A stretch of DNA of 64,000 nt from Neisseria sp. Marseille-Q5346 (GCF_946902045.1 NZ_OX336253.1:1488001-1552000), one strand, 5' to 3'. Positions 36,959 through 45,746 are shown, numbered from the stretch's first letter. Notes: a model not told the origin generated them from the sequence alone. A program made the numbers and translations.

Positions 36959-37759
36959 TCAGCCCAGCAAGTCTTGTTTTAAAGTCGTTTGCGCCGGATA
37001 GCGGTATGCGACGGGGCCGTCTGCCAAACCGCCGACAAACTGGCGCACCCAAGGCGAGTCGAGTTCGCGCATTTCTTTGGGCGAGCCGGAGAACATGATT
37101 TCGCCGTGTGCCAAGAAAATCACTTGATCGACGATTTCCAGCGATTTTTCGATGTCGTGCGTTACCATCACGCTGGTTGAGCGCAGGGCTTTGTTGGCAC
37201 GGCTGATGAGGTGGGCGATGACGCCCAGCGAAATCGGGTCGAGGCCGGTAAAAGGCTCGTCGTACAACATGATTTCAGGGTCGAGCGCAATCGTACGCGC
37301 GAGGGCGACGCGGCGCGACATACCGCCGGAAAGCTCCGAAGGCATCAGGTTTTCAACACCGCGCAAACCGACTGCATTCAGTTTCAACACCACCAAATCG
37401 CGGATGACCGCTTCGGGCAAATCCGTCAGTTCGCGCATGGGGAAGGCGATGTTGTCGAAGACGGATAAGTCGGTGAACAATGCGCCGTGTTGGAACAAAA
37501 CGCCCATGCGGCGGCGGTGTTCGTACAGCTCCTGCGCCGAAAATGCGGCCAAATCGCGCCCTTCAATCAGCACTTTTCCCGATTGTGGGTGGATTTGACC
37601 CGTAATCAGGCGCATCAGCGTGGTTTTACCGCTGCCCGAACCACCCATTACGGCGGCGAAATTGCCTTGTGGAATGCTGAAGTTGATGTTGTTCAGAATA
37701 GGACGGTCGCCATATGCGAAGGCAACGTCTTTCATTTCGATGAAGGGTGTAGAACTCAT
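36959..37759 (-). CDS. mlaF: Phospholipid transporter ATPase MlaF
   Basis: A 266-residue ABC ATPase. The start at 37759 (MSSTPFIEMKDVAF) is preferred over the ATG 23 codons upstream, whose extra residues match nothing. Walker A is GGSGSGKTT, the signature is LSGGMSRRVALAR and Walker B is IMLYDEPFTGLDP. It heads the six-gene mla set mlaF-E-D-C-B-A, the full retrograde/anterograde phospholipid system. Confidence 0.95.
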   Translation of the reverse strand: MSSTPFIEMKDVAFAYGDRPILNNINFSIPQGNFAAVMGGSGSGKTTLMRLITGQIHPQSGKVLIEGRDLAAFSAQELYEHRRRMGVLFQHGALFTDLSVFDNIAFPMRELTDLPEAVIRDLVVLKLNAVGLRGVENLMPSELSGGMSRRVALARTIALDPEIMLYDEPFTGLDPISLGVIAHLISRANKALRSTSVMVTHDIEKSLEIVDQVIFLAHGEIMFSGSPKEMRELDSPWVRQFVGGLADGPVAYRYPAQTTLKQDLLG

Positions 37760-37954
37760 GCAGGAGAGGGGTGTCAAAAAATGTATTTTAATTACGGGTA
37801 TTGTAAAGGGTATTGGATATTCGGGCAATTTTCAGACGGCCTGCGCTTAAGAATAACGGGTAAAAACGTGTGAAAGAATGCAGAAGCGTTGGTGGTACGG
37901 TCGTTTTGCAGCGTGTTGTGTCAAACATACAGACAGTTGTGTAGGTATATAAAG

Positions 37955-37976
37955 AGGCGGGCAAATATGCCCGCCT
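37955..37976 (-). terminator. Terminator hairpin downstream of the secreted TIM-barrel-like gene
   Basis: AGGCGGGCA and TGCCCGCCT pair perfectly around a 4-base loop, 5 bases beyond the stop at 37982, followed on the minus strand by CTCTTTATA. Confidence 0.75.
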
Positions 37977-37981
37977 TGTTT

Positions 37982-38869
37982 TTAATATTTCTGCAAACCT
38001 TCTACTTTGATTTCTTTGGCATTGGCATTGATGAAGGCTTGAGTCGCTTTCATCGTGGCTTGGATGCGCGGATCGTTCCAGCGCACGATTTGGTTGTTTT
38101 CATCGCGCTTGTCCGACCAGATAATCACGCCGTCGGTGTATTTTTTGCTGATTTCGAGCATTTTGCGCCAGCGGGCGGGGTCGATGAATTGCTTGAAATA
38201 AGGGCTGTTGGTGGCCGAATAATATTGCGGCCAAATGTAGCCGATGATTTTTTTGTTGGGAAAGCGTTGATGGATGTCGTCAACGGCGGTTTTCACGTCT
38301 TTTTCCCATTGCACCAAATCGGGGGAAGTGATGTAGAACACAGGATTGGCATAGTCGCTGATGACGGCGGTGGGCGCACGGCGTTTGCTGACTTGCCGCC
38401 ATTTTGCCAAGATGGCTTCGTTGTCAACGTTGGGGCGGTAGTGGCGGATGCCGTGCAGGTGTTCGGAAGGCATGCCGTAGTTGCTGATGACGGCGCGCGG
38501 GTTTTCTTCTCTGAAGATTTGGTACATCCGCGCAAAGTCGGTTCTTAATTCGTCAGGAGTCAGCAGCTGGCCGTCTTTTTCGGCAAACCAGCTTTCGATG
38601 TCGGTAGAAATAGTGCGGTAGCCTTCGCGGCGCGATTGTTTGGCCAATTCGCGGATACGCGCTTCGTTGAGTACGCCGTGTTTGCGTTTGCCCGTCGGAT
38701 CGGGTTTGACCAGCTCGCTTTCGTAAACCAAGAACACTTTGGAGAGTTTGTCGGCAGTAAGGTCGGGTTTGCCGACGTAGTCCATGCGGTCGTAGATGAT
38801 GAAATCTTTGGCATGGGCGGAGAGGGTGGTCAATAAGAGGACGAGGGGCAAAAGGCGGTTGGGTTTCAT
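37982..38869 (-). CDS. Secreted protein of unknown function, possible glycosidase-like barrel
   Basis: A 295-residue exported protein with a cleavable signal (LLPLVLLLTTLSAHA). The mature chain alternates beta strands and helices as in a TIM barrel: KDFIIYDRMDYV, YRTISTDIESWFAEKD, RAVISNYGMPSE, KKIIGYIWPQYYS, DGVIIWSDKRDENN. The acidic residues at strand ends (DIESW, WSDKRDE) and aromatic IWPQYY look like a glycoside hydrolase active face, recalling hyaluronidase-like folds, but I do not recognise the family and no function is claimed. It stands alone upstream of mlaF, with its own terminator. Confidence 0.65.
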   Translation of the reverse strand: MKPNRLLPLVLLLTTLSAHAKDFIIYDRMDYVGKPDLTADKLSKVFLVYESELVKPDPTGKRKHGVLNEARIRELAKQSRREGYRTISTDIESWFAEKDGQLLTPDELRTDFARMYQIFREENPRAVISNYGMPSEHLHGIRHYRPNVDNEAILAKWRQVSKRRAPTAVISDYANPVFYITSPDLVQWEKDVKTAVDDIHQRFPNKKIIGYIWPQYYSATNSPYFKQFIDPARWRKMLEISKKYTDGVIIWSDKRDENNQIVRWNDPRIQATMKATQAFINANAKEIKVEGLQKY

Positions 38870-38928
38870 ATTTTTAGGTAGATTAAGGGAAAAGGGCCAT
38901 TGTACGGGAAGCAGCGTTAAAGTAAGTC

Positions 38929-38970
38929 AAAGGCCGTCTGAGAGGATAAAAGTTCTTTCAGACGGCCTTT
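38929..38970. terminator. DUS hairpin in the gap before the acyltransferase island
   Basis: AAAGGCCGTCTGA and TTTCAGACGGCCTTT pair around a loop of 14 or so bases. It follows the minus-strand acyltransferase gene at 39057 and may terminate it. Confidence 0.55.
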
Positions 38971-39056
38971 AAGATGAGAGGAAGAAGGGGTTTTGATTGA
39001 AACCAATACCTAAATCGTTACGTAGGGTAGGAAAAGATAGGTTTGGTTATATTTTA

Positions 39057-40175
39057 TTAGAAACCCTTAGCAAGTAAAAAACTATTTTCATCTTCAGCAT
39101 TCAGTAGTAGCGGTCGCTCCCAAATAATATTTTCTCTGATTACTTTTGCTGGAACGCCTGCAGCAATACAATTATTAGGAATTGGTTTTTTCAGCAATGA
39201 GAAAGCGCCAATAACCGAACCATCACCAATACGGCTTCCTCCTAATATAGTTGCTCCATATGCAACCCAAACATGGTTACCAATTACAATATCTTTAGAA
39301 AAATTAATACGTTTACCAGTATTGGCGTTATAAATCGCATGGGCATCATCTGTCCGAATCTGGTTATTAGTAGCGAACATGCAGTCATCGCCAATAGTTA
39401 TACTTGTACTTTCGGCACAGGTTACATAAACACTATTGGTACTTGTTGTTCCATTTCCTATTTCAATTTTACAACCAAATCCTAACCGAAACGTACCAAA
39501 AATACCTGCTCTTTCTCCTATTACGATAATAGCATTACTTCCTTTAAATTCAATAAAAGTATTTTTGAGGTTTGAGTTTTCATGCAGGATTACACGATTG
39601 TTTTTGCCAAAAAAACGAACATGTACATTATTTAAGTTAGACGGAGCTTGAATAAAATTGTTATATTCGTCTTGATAACATCCCATAATTTTTAATTTAT
39701 CATCACTATATTGGCAATAGACAATATCACCTTTTAAATTTTCTTTTATAATAAATTCATTACCAGTATTGTTGGCTTTAAAAGAAAATAGGGAGTTATC
39801 AATATTTATTTCAGTTTCTGTTTGTAAGTTAATAATTTTTTCTATGCTATTTACTATTATTTTTAAGAAAAGTTCATAATTACCTACAGGAATGTCGGAA
39901 ATGTCAACACCTTCATAATTTAACGTAGCAAACCAACACGTATCATAAGAAATATTTGGATCTTTAGAATATTGTACTGTGAGTTCCTCATGAAGAGCTT
40001 TAGCTAATGGCTTTACATAGCTGTTAGTTGCATTTTTAATGATTAATTGGTAGTTAATGTCACTATATTCTTTAGCACTTTGACCTAAGACTATCCCAAT
40101 GCCTTCTATATAAAGAACACTTCCAAGTAACTTAAACTTTTTTAAGTCTACGATAAATTCTTTGTATTGATTCAT
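39057..40175 (-). CDS. Hexapeptide-repeat acyltransferase, possible polysaccharide O-acetyltransferase
   Basis: A 372-residue protein. The N-terminal half is a beta-rich region of unknown family. The C-terminal half is a left-handed beta helix of hexapeptide repeats (VIGERAGIFGTFRLGFGC, SITIGDDCMFATNNQIRTDD, VIGNHVWVAYGATILGGSRI, IAAGVPAKVIRENIIW), as in O-acetyltransferases that use acetyl-CoA. A histidine in DDAHAIY could be catalytic. Strong AT bias compared with its neighbours and low-GC flanks suggest recent transfer. Capsule or LOS acetylation is a guess based on family. It is not linked to the capsule locus, 17 kb away. Confidence 0.75.
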   Translation of the reverse strand: MNQYKEFIVDLKKFKLLGSVLYIEGIGIVLGQSAKEYSDINYQLIIKNATNSYVKPLAKALHEELTVQYSKDPNISYDTCWFATLNYEGVDISDIPVGNYELFLKIIVNSIEKIINLQTETEINIDNSLFSFKANNTGNEFIIKENLKGDIVYCQYSDDKLKIMGCYQDEYNNFIQAPSNLNNVHVRFFGKNNRVILHENSNLKNTFIEFKGSNAIIVIGERAGIFGTFRLGFGCKIEIGNGTTSTNSVYVTCAESTSITIGDDCMFATNNQIRTDDAHAIYNANTGKRINFSKDIVIGNHVWVAYGATILGGSRIGDGSVIGAFSLLKKPIPNNCIAAGVPAKVIRENIIWERPLLLNAEDENSFLLAKGF

Positions 40176-40425
40176 TTTATTGTTTCCATAGTTACATAAT
40201 GTGAATAAATTAAGTATAAGATTATCTGCATAATTATGTAGTTATTCTGTTTAATCAGGATAGAGAAATAAAAATATTAAGATAATCCCTATGTTTTTAC
40301 TGGTGATAATTACTGTTTCTTTAGAAAGAATATTAACTTAAAGTTTCGCGATTGTCTATAATAGTTTATTGAGTTTTTCAATTAATTCAACGAATTGTAA
40401 ATATTCAGCTTGTAGTGGGTGTGAT

Positions 40426-42084
40426 TTACTGCGCTGCAGTTTTTCCCAGCAATAGGAAAGTTTCGGCTTTGTTGCGCGGTCTTGCGCCTTGCCACAAGGT
40501 TTGCCAACCTGAAGGTGCGCCGATGTTGGCGGCTTGGCGGATGAGGCGGTAGCGGCAGGTCAGGTTGTCGGTCGTGGTTTTGATATGGCTGTATTGAGTC
40601 CACGCGATGCGTGTGCGCTGGTCTTGGCTGTCGATGTTGATACATTCGAGGCCGTCTGAAAGCTGCTGTTTCAATTCGGAAGAAAGTGCGGCTTCCATTT
40701 GGTGTACCACCGGCGCATGGCTTTTGGCGGCGTTGAGCCACGGTAAAAACAGGGTCATCAGCAAGGCCCAGGCCAAGGTCACGCCGGCTGCCCAGTTGGT
40801 CACGGCTTGGCGGCCGCGAATGTTTTTACGCGTAATCGCCCAAAGCCACAACGGGGTAAACAGCAGGGCGACAGTCATCGGAATTGGGTCGATGTCGGGG
40901 ATGTAATACGGGCTGAAATAGGCGGCGCGTTCGGCCAGCTTGGCAGGCCAGCCGTAGTTCATGGCGAAGAAGCCCAGCCACAGGAAGACGGCAATCAGAC
41001 CGAATGCCATGATGCCGAACCAGTTGATAAATGCAGCAGCACCGCGGCGCAGTCCGTCCAGTTGTGCCGCGCCGAGCAGGGCGAGCGGCGGCAGCAGCCA
41101 AACGAGGTTGTCTTGCAGGCGTTGCGGATTGATGGCAAGCAGGGCTGTCATGATAATCAGCCACGACAGGCTCAGAATGCCCCAGTTTTTATCGTGGATA
41201 CGCGTGCGGCTGAGTGTCCATGCCGCCAGCGGCCAAGCAGGCAGGGCAAACCACAGCAGGTTTTTCAGATAATAGGGTAGGTTGAAGGCCGTCTGAATCT
41301 GATGGAAACCGCCGAATACGCCTAAGGAATAATGGTTGAACCAAATATCAAACCATTCGGGGTTAGTTTTTGATAAAACCAGCGGATACAGAATCAGCAG
41401 GGGCAGGGAAACGACGATGGCGCCAATCAGGGTCAGCAGATAGCGTTTGCTCTGCCAAGTGGAATGGAACGACAGGGCAAGTGCCAAAAACATCATGGCC
41501 GCGGTCAGCAGATAGCCTGATGAGAGGGAGAGTAAAACCCAACCGCCGCACAACAGCAAAATGGCGATAATGACGCGGCGGCGTGCCAGTGAAAAGCCGC
41601 ATAGAATCAATCCAAATGCTGCAAAAGCGGCCGACATGGGATTGAGGAAGTGGGCGATGGGCAGCAAACCGATACTGCCGATAAGGATTAAGACAACGCT
41701 GCGGCCGTGGTGTCTGCCGAGGAAGTTGAAACCGGCAAATCCGCAGGCCGTCAGTCCGATGGCGGTGAATACCACGCCGGCAAAGCGCGCAGCATCATAG
41801 GTATCGGCCGCCCAAGGTGAAAACAGGGTTTGGAATGCAGTTGCTACCCACAAAAAAGCAGGGGAGATGGTGAAATCGGGTTGGACGAAGATTTGTGCCA
41901 CCAACAGGCTGCCGCCGTTTTTCATGGATTCGGAGGCGGTAAAGAGGGAGGGTTCGGCAGGGTTCCACAAGTCATGCGAGAACACGCCCGGCCACAGCCA
42001 GGCAAAGGCCATCAGCAGCAGAAGCCATGGTTTTTCATGGGTTTTTTGGGGGCGACGCGGATCGGGCGGTGTGTAAGTCAGCAT
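40426..42084 (-). CDS. ArnT/PMT-like membrane glycosyltransferase (GT-C fold)
   Basis: A 552-residue membrane protein with about eleven to twelve helices. The N-terminal loop FSHDLWNPAEPSLFTASESM holds an acidic motif like the DExxY/DE site of ArnT and PMT enzymes, which take sugars from polyprenyl phosphate. Helices fill residues 20-440, and a soluble periplasmic tail follows (residues 450-552, DGLECINIDSQDQRTR). Substrate is unknown: LOS, glycoprotein or lipid A are all possible. It is a single-gene unit facing away from rpmE. Confidence 0.75.
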   Translation of the reverse strand: MLTYTPPDPRRPQKTHEKPWLLLLMAFAWLWPGVFSHDLWNPAEPSLFTASESMKNGGSLLVAQIFVQPDFTISPAFLWVATAFQTLFSPWAADTYDAARFAGVVFTAIGLTACGFAGFNFLGRHHGRSVVLILIGSIGLLPIAHFLNPMSAAFAAFGLILCGFSLARRRVIIAILLLCGGWVLLSLSSGYLLTAAMMFLALALSFHSTWQSKRYLLTLIGAIVVSLPLLILYPLVLSKTNPEWFDIWFNHYSLGVFGGFHQIQTAFNLPYYLKNLLWFALPAWPLAAWTLSRTRIHDKNWGILSLSWLIIMTALLAINPQRLQDNLVWLLPPLALLGAAQLDGLRRGAAAFINWFGIMAFGLIAVFLWLGFFAMNYGWPAKLAERAAYFSPYYIPDIDPIPMTVALLFTPLWLWAITRKNIRGRQAVTNWAAGVTLAWALLMTLFLPWLNAAKSHAPVVHQMEAALSSELKQQLSDGLECINIDSQDQRTRIAWTQYSHIKTTTDNLTCRYRLIRQAANIGAPSGWQTLWQGARPRNKAETFLLLGKTAAQ

Positions 42085-42240
42085 GGAAGGTCAAAAAACG
42101 GTTGGTTTGAATAGCAATGGTACAGGGTTTGACGGGTTTGCGCGATATGCCGGACTGGAGGGCTTTGTAAAATAATGCTTACGGCTCGTTTTTATCGGGT
42201 GTTTGGAATGATATGGTATTCGGTTGACGACAAAAAGTTC

Positions 42241-42272
42241 AGGCCGTTTGAAAGAAATATTTCAGACGGCCT
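42241..42272 (-). repeat. Variant DUS inverted pair
   Basis: AGGCCGTTTGAAA (one base off DUS) faces TTTCAGACGGCCT. It sits beyond the rpmE terminator. The changed arm would weaken uptake activity on one side. Confidence 0.5.
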
Positions 42273-42278
42273 GAATGC

Positions 42279-42306
42279 AAAAAAGACTGCACGAAGCAGT
42301 CTTTTT
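42279..42306 (-). terminator. Rho-independent terminator of rpmE
   Basis: AAAAAGACTGC and GCAGTCTTTTT form a perfect stem with a 5-base loop, 14 bases past the rpmE stop. The minus-strand copy ends in a T run. Confidence 0.9.
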
Positions 42307-42319
42307 GACAAAGCGGCAA

Positions 42320-42535
42320 TTAGCGTTTGAACAGGTTGCCGAATTTGTTGTTGAATTTGTCCACGCGACCGGTAGTGTCGACGATTTTTTGAGTACCGGT
42401 GTAGAAAGGGTGGCACAGAGAGCAAACCTCAACGTTGAAGCTGTCTTTTTCCATTGCGGATTTGGTCACGAATTTGTTGCCGCAAGAGCAGGTAACGTTG
42501 ATTTCGTGGTAGTTCGGGTGAATACCTTGTTTCAT
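42320..42535 (-). CDS. rpmE: 50S ribosomal protein L31 (zinc type)
   Basis: A 71-residue L31. The zinc ligands are present: CSCGNKF (Cys16, Cys18) and [11 protein letters not shown] (Cys37, Cys40), so this is the zinc-bound form rather than the C-minus paralog used in zinc starvation. The sequence [12 protein letters not shown] is a typical start. It is monocistronic, with a strong terminator and an AAGGAAA ribosome binding site. Confidence 0.97.
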   Translation of the reverse strand: MKQGIHPNYHEINVTCSCGNKFVTKSAMEKDSFNVEVCSLCHPFYTGTQKIVDTTGRVDKFNNKFGNLFKR

Positions 42536-42816
42536 TTGATTTCCTTTCGATTAAGCGGGCACAGGGGTTTTGCCTGTACTTCAGTTAAGCGTGGAATTTT
42601 CGCTATTTTTGGCTGTTTCGTCAAGAGGATATTTTGTATGCAGGGCAGTTTCGCAACAGACGAGAACAGTTTAGAATAGAGTCTCGAACCAAATATTATG
42701 CGATCAGATTGTAATCTAACTGAAAAGAGGATGTAAAGCCTCCTCTAGATGTGAAACTTTAAGAAGAATAATAGTCTGAATAATATTTACGCTTGTACGA
42801 ACAGGAGACGGAATCA

Positions 42817-43350
42817 ATGTGGAAAAGGATATTGACGTGCATTTTGCGTGTTTGGGGAGGAATGTTGCCTCCGTCTTATTGCAAACCATTCGGCAGAATT
42901 GCGCAAAAATTCCGCGCCGCTTTGGCTGCATGCATTTCTCCAAACATCGGTAAAAACGTCAATATTGAAAAAGGCGGATACGTCTTTCCGGATACGGTAG
43001 TCGGCGATAATTCGGGTATCGGCGTAAACTGCGAAATCTGCCACGGTTTGACCCTCGGCAAGAACGTGATGATGGGGCCGGAATGCCTGTTTTATTCGAC
43101 CAACCACAAATTCAACCCTGAAACCCGCCGCTTTGAAGGATATACGGATATCCGCCCGATTGTGATTGAAGACGATGTCTGGATTGGTCGGCGTGCGATT
43201 ATCATGGGCGGCGTTACCATCGGTAAGGGCGCGGTAATCGGCGCAGGTTCGGTGGTTACTAAAGATGTGCCGCCTTATTGCGTGGCTGCGGGCAATCCTG
43301 CGATTGTTCGGAAAAATCTGCTCGATGAGCAAGAGCTTGCAGCCGAATAG
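42817..43350 (+). CDS. Hexapeptide-repeat acetyltransferase (maltose/galactoside acetyltransferase-like)
   Basis: A 177-residue acetyltransferase. The start at 42817 follows AGGAGA at normal spacing; the upstream frame is not needed. After about 40 basic N-terminal residues comes a left-handed beta helix: ISPNIGKNVNIEKGGYVFPD, VGDNSGIGVNCEICHGLTLG, YSTNHKFNPETRRF with the likely catalytic histidine, and DDVWIGRRAIIMGGVTIGKG. It resembles LbH-MAT enzymes of polysaccharide clusters (WcaF-like). The acceptor cannot be read from sequence. It converges on the copper-storage gene. Confidence 0.82.
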   Translation: MWKRILTCILRVWGGMLPPSYCKPFGRIAQKFRAALAACISPNIGKNVNIEKGGYVFPDTVVGDNSGIGVNCEICHGLTLGKNVMMGPECLFYSTNHKFNPETRRFEGYTDIRPIVIEDDVWIGRRAIIMGGVTIGKGAVIGAGSVVTKDVPPYCVAAGNPAIVRKNLLDEQELAAE

Positions 43351-43370
43351 CGTAAACAAAATAGCAAAAT

Positions 43371-43403
43371 AAAAGGCCGTCTGAATTTCAGACGGCCTTT
43401 TTT
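43371..43403. terminator. Bidirectional DUS hairpin
   Basis: AAAAGGCCGTCTGAA and TTCAGACGGCCTTTT, with a T tract on the plus strand, lie between two convergent genes. Confidence 0.75.
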
Positions 43404-43412
43404 CAATAGTGC

Positions 43413-43868
43413 TTAAGCGGCAATTTTTTCGCATTCTTTAATGCAAGCCAAGCAAGATTCGTAGCAGGCTTTGCATTCAGCGTGGTGGCCGGCGTGTTCT
43501 TTGCAGGCGGCGGAACATTGTTTGCAGGCTTCGATGCATACTTTTGCCAAAGATGGAGTCAGGCGTGAATTTTGGGCAGCGAGGTTTTGCAATGTGCCGC
43601 ACAGTGCCAACATTTGGTTAACGCCGGTTGCGCAGTCTTTCATGGAGGTATCGCCTTCGCTCAACAGGGCGATGCAGTGTGCCAGACAGATTTGACCGGC
43701 TTCAACGCAATGTGCGGCCGCTTTGCGCGCAGCTTCGTAGGCGCGTGGTGCAGAATGTGCGTGACCGGCATGGTGTGCATGGCCGGCATGGTCGTGAGCA
43801 CGAGCAAAAGAAGCGGCGGCGGTGAGGGAGACAGCAGCAGCGCTGCCGATAAATTGACGACGGTTCAT
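43413..43868 (-). CDS. Tat-exported Cys-rich four-helix-bundle copper-binding protein (Csp-like)
   Basis: A 151-residue protein. The N-terminus MNRRQFIGSAAAVSLTAAAS is a twin-arginine signal, so it is folded before export. A His-rich linker follows (HDHAGHAHHAGHAH), then a helical bundle with about 13 cysteines in CxxxC-like spacing (HCVEAGQICLAHC, VCIEACKQCSAACKEH, ECKACYESCLACIKEC), the pattern of copper storage proteins (Csp1) that bind many Cu(I) ions in the bundle core. It probably buffers copper in the periplasm. It is a single-gene unit and no regulator is adjacent. Confidence 0.85.
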   Translation of the reverse strand: MNRRQFIGSAAAVSLTAAASFARAHDHAGHAHHAGHAHSAPRAYEAARKAAAHCVEAGQICLAHCIALLSEGDTSMKDCATGVNQMLALCGTLQNLAAQNSRLTPSLAKVCIEACKQCSAACKEHAGHHAECKACYESCLACIKECEKIAA

Positions 43869-43958
43869 AAGATAGAGTCCTTTTTGCTTTGTAGAAATAT
43901 CGGACGAATTATTTCATCCATTATTAAAAGGTTATCATGTTATTCGTTTTTAAACAAC

Positions 43959-43997
43959 AGGCCGTCTGAAGGTATCGAGAACACGTTCAGACGGCCT
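43959..43997 (-). repeat. Inverted DUS pair between the Csp gene and the ABC importer
   Basis: AGGCCGTCTGAA and TTCAGACGGCCT with a 15-base loop lie in the 216-base gap. It may also terminate the importer transcript, whose stop is at 44085. Confidence 0.5.
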
Positions 43998-44084
43998 GTC
44001 GTCGGATATGATATTTGTTTAAATGAATTACAAATCGGATGTTTGGAATGCGGCCAAGTGACTTTTGCCGAGAAAATAGTCGGT

Positions 44085-44939
44085 TTATTCCGCCAACAAT
44101 TCTTCCGGTTTGACTTTCTCTCCATACACGGGCAAGAGGGTTTTTTCATAGGCGGCTTTCAGACGGCCGTCTTTTTTCATGGCGGCGATTTCGCCGTTGA
44201 CCCAGTTCAGGAGGTCGGTGTTGCCTTTTTGAACAGCCGGGGCGATGAATTCGGCAGGGCCGAGGTTGCCGATGGCGACTTCAAAATTCGGGTTTTCTTT
44301 TGCCCATGCCCACAGCAGGGCGTTGTCGTGGGCGAGTGCTACGCCGCGGCCGTCTTTCAGTGCGTCGAAGGTTTCGGTATTTTGGTCGAATTTCAGCAGT
44401 TTGACTTCAGGATGGCTTTTGGTGAAGAAGGCGTCGGCGGTGGTGCCTTTGTTGACCAGAAGGGTTTGGTCTTTCAATTGTGCAACGTCGGTAATCGGTT
44501 TGTCTTTGGGGGAAACTACGCCCAAGGCCACTTTCATGTAAGGATCGGCGAAATCGACGGCTTCGGCGCGTTCGGGTGTTTTGGTGAAGTTGGCGAGGAT
44601 GAGGTCGACTTTGCCGGAACGGACGTATTCGACGCGGTTTGCGGCCTCGGTCAGGACGAATTCGACTTTGTCGGGGCTGCCGAGCAGGTCTTTGGCCAGG
44701 TCTTTGGCGATTTCAACGTCAAAGCCTTGGTTTTTGCCGTTGGCGTCAACATAGCCGAACGGAGGCTTGTCGCCGAATACACCGATACGGATGACGCCTT
44801 TTTCTTTGATGGAGGCAACGGTCGCCGCTCCGCTGCTTTGTGAAGATTGGGCATCGCCGGAGCCGCCTCCGCAAGCAGTCAGGCCGACGGCGATGGCGGC
44901 AGAGGCGAGGAGGGCTTTGAATTTGGCATTCAATTGCAT
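44085..44939 (-). CDS. Polar amino acid ABC transporter substrate-binding lipoprotein (cysteine/cystine type)
   Basis: A 284-residue binding protein. The lipobox GLTACGGG places the lipidated cysteine at residue 23. The SBP_bac_3 domain follows: GVIRIGVFGDKPPFGYVDAN, GFDVEIAKDLAKDLLG, and NFTKTPERAEAVDFADPYM. The arginine and aspartate near the last motif normally bind the amino acid backbone. Its likeness to Neisseria cysteine-binding proteins suggests cysteine or cystine, but ligand assignment is not certain. It is the last gene of the four-gene importer unit. Confidence 0.87.
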   Translation of the reverse strand: MQLNAKFKALLASAAIAVGLTACGGGSGDAQSSQSSGAATVASIKEKGVIRIGVFGDKPPFGYVDANGKNQGFDVEIAKDLAKDLLGSPDKVEFVLTEAANRVEYVRSGKVDLILANFTKTPERAEAVDFADPYMKVALGVVSPKDKPITDVAQLKDQTLLVNKGTTADAFFTKSHPEVKLLKFDQNTETFDALKDGRGVALAHDNALLWAWAKENPNFEVAIGNLGPAEFIAPAVQKGNTDLLNWVNGEIAAMKKDGRLKAAYEKTLLPVYGEKVKPEELLAE

Positions 44940-44974
44940 GAGTGTTTCCTTTTCAAATGTTTGGTTGAAAGTGG

Positions 44975-45004
44975 AGGTCGTCTGAAAAAGGGTTCGGACG
45001 GCCT
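44975..45004 (-). repeat. Degenerate DUS hairpin with an AGGTCGTCTGAA arm
   Basis: The left arm is AGGTCGTCTGAA, which is the form I recall as the N. mucosa dialect, and the right arm is TTCGGACGGCCT. It lies between the ATPase and binding-protein genes. Confidence 0.6.
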
Positions 45005-45014
45005 GAAAATAAAA

Positions 45015-45746
45015 TCAGTAGTCCATGCCTGCCAAGAATTGGCGGGCGCGTTCGCTTTTGGGGGCGGAGAAGAAGGTTTCGGGGTCGGACGATTCAACGA
45101 TGCCGCCTTTGTCCATGAAAACGATGCGGTCGGCAACTTTGCGGGCAAACCCCATTTCATGGGTTACGATGAGCATGCTCATGCCTTCGCGGGCGAGTTC
45201 TAAAACCACTTCCAAGACCTCGCGCACCATTTCGGGGTCGAGTGCGGCGGTGATTTCGTCCAGCAGGATGACTTCCGGATTCAGGCACAGGGCGCGGACA
45301 ATGGCGATGCGTTGTTTCTGGCCACCGGAGAGTTCGCGCGGATAGGCGTTTTTGCGGTCGAGCAGACCGACGCGTTCCAACAGTTTGTCGGCTTGTGCCT
45401 CTGCTTCGGCACGGTTGCGGTTTTGTACTTTCACCGGACCTAAGAGGATGTTTTCGATGACGGTCATGTGGGCAAACAGTTCATAGCTTTGAAAGACCAT
45501 GCCGACTTTTTGCCGGGCGGTTTGCCAGGAAACGTCTTTGCCGAATTCGCCGACTCCATCCATCACGATGCTGCCGCCTTGGTGCGGCTCCAAACCGTTT
45601 ACGCAGCGCAGGAGGGTAGATTTGCCGCAGCCGGACGGACCCAGCAGTACGATGACTTCGCCTTTTTCCAAGTCCAAGTCTAAGGATTGAATGGCGGTTA
45701 CGTTGCCGTATTGTTTGTGCAGGTTGCGGATGCTCAGTAAAGCCAT
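45015..45746 (-). CDS. Polar amino acid ABC transporter ATPase
   Basis: A 243-residue ATPase. I chose the ATG at 45746 (MALLSIRNLHKQYGN), 1 base after the permease stop; the longer frame begins inside the permease gene. Walker A is GPSGCGKST, the signature is LSGGQKQRIAIVRAL and Walker B is VILLDEITAALDP, with the H-loop VTHEMGFARKV. It belongs to the PAAT family (GlnQ/HisP-like). It energises the two neighbouring permeases. Confidence 0.94.
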   Translation of the reverse strand: MALLSIRNLHKQYGNVTAIQSLDLDLEKGEVIVLLGPSGCGKSTLLRCVNGLEPHQGGSIVMDGVGEFGKDVSWQTARQKVGMVFQSYELFAHMTVIENILLGPVKVQNRNRAEAEAQADKLLERVGLLDRKNAYPRELSGGQKQRIAIVRALCLNPEVILLDEITAALDPEMVREVLEVVLELAREGMSMLIVTHEMGFARKVADRIVFMDKGGIVESSDPETFFSAPKSERARQFLAGMDY

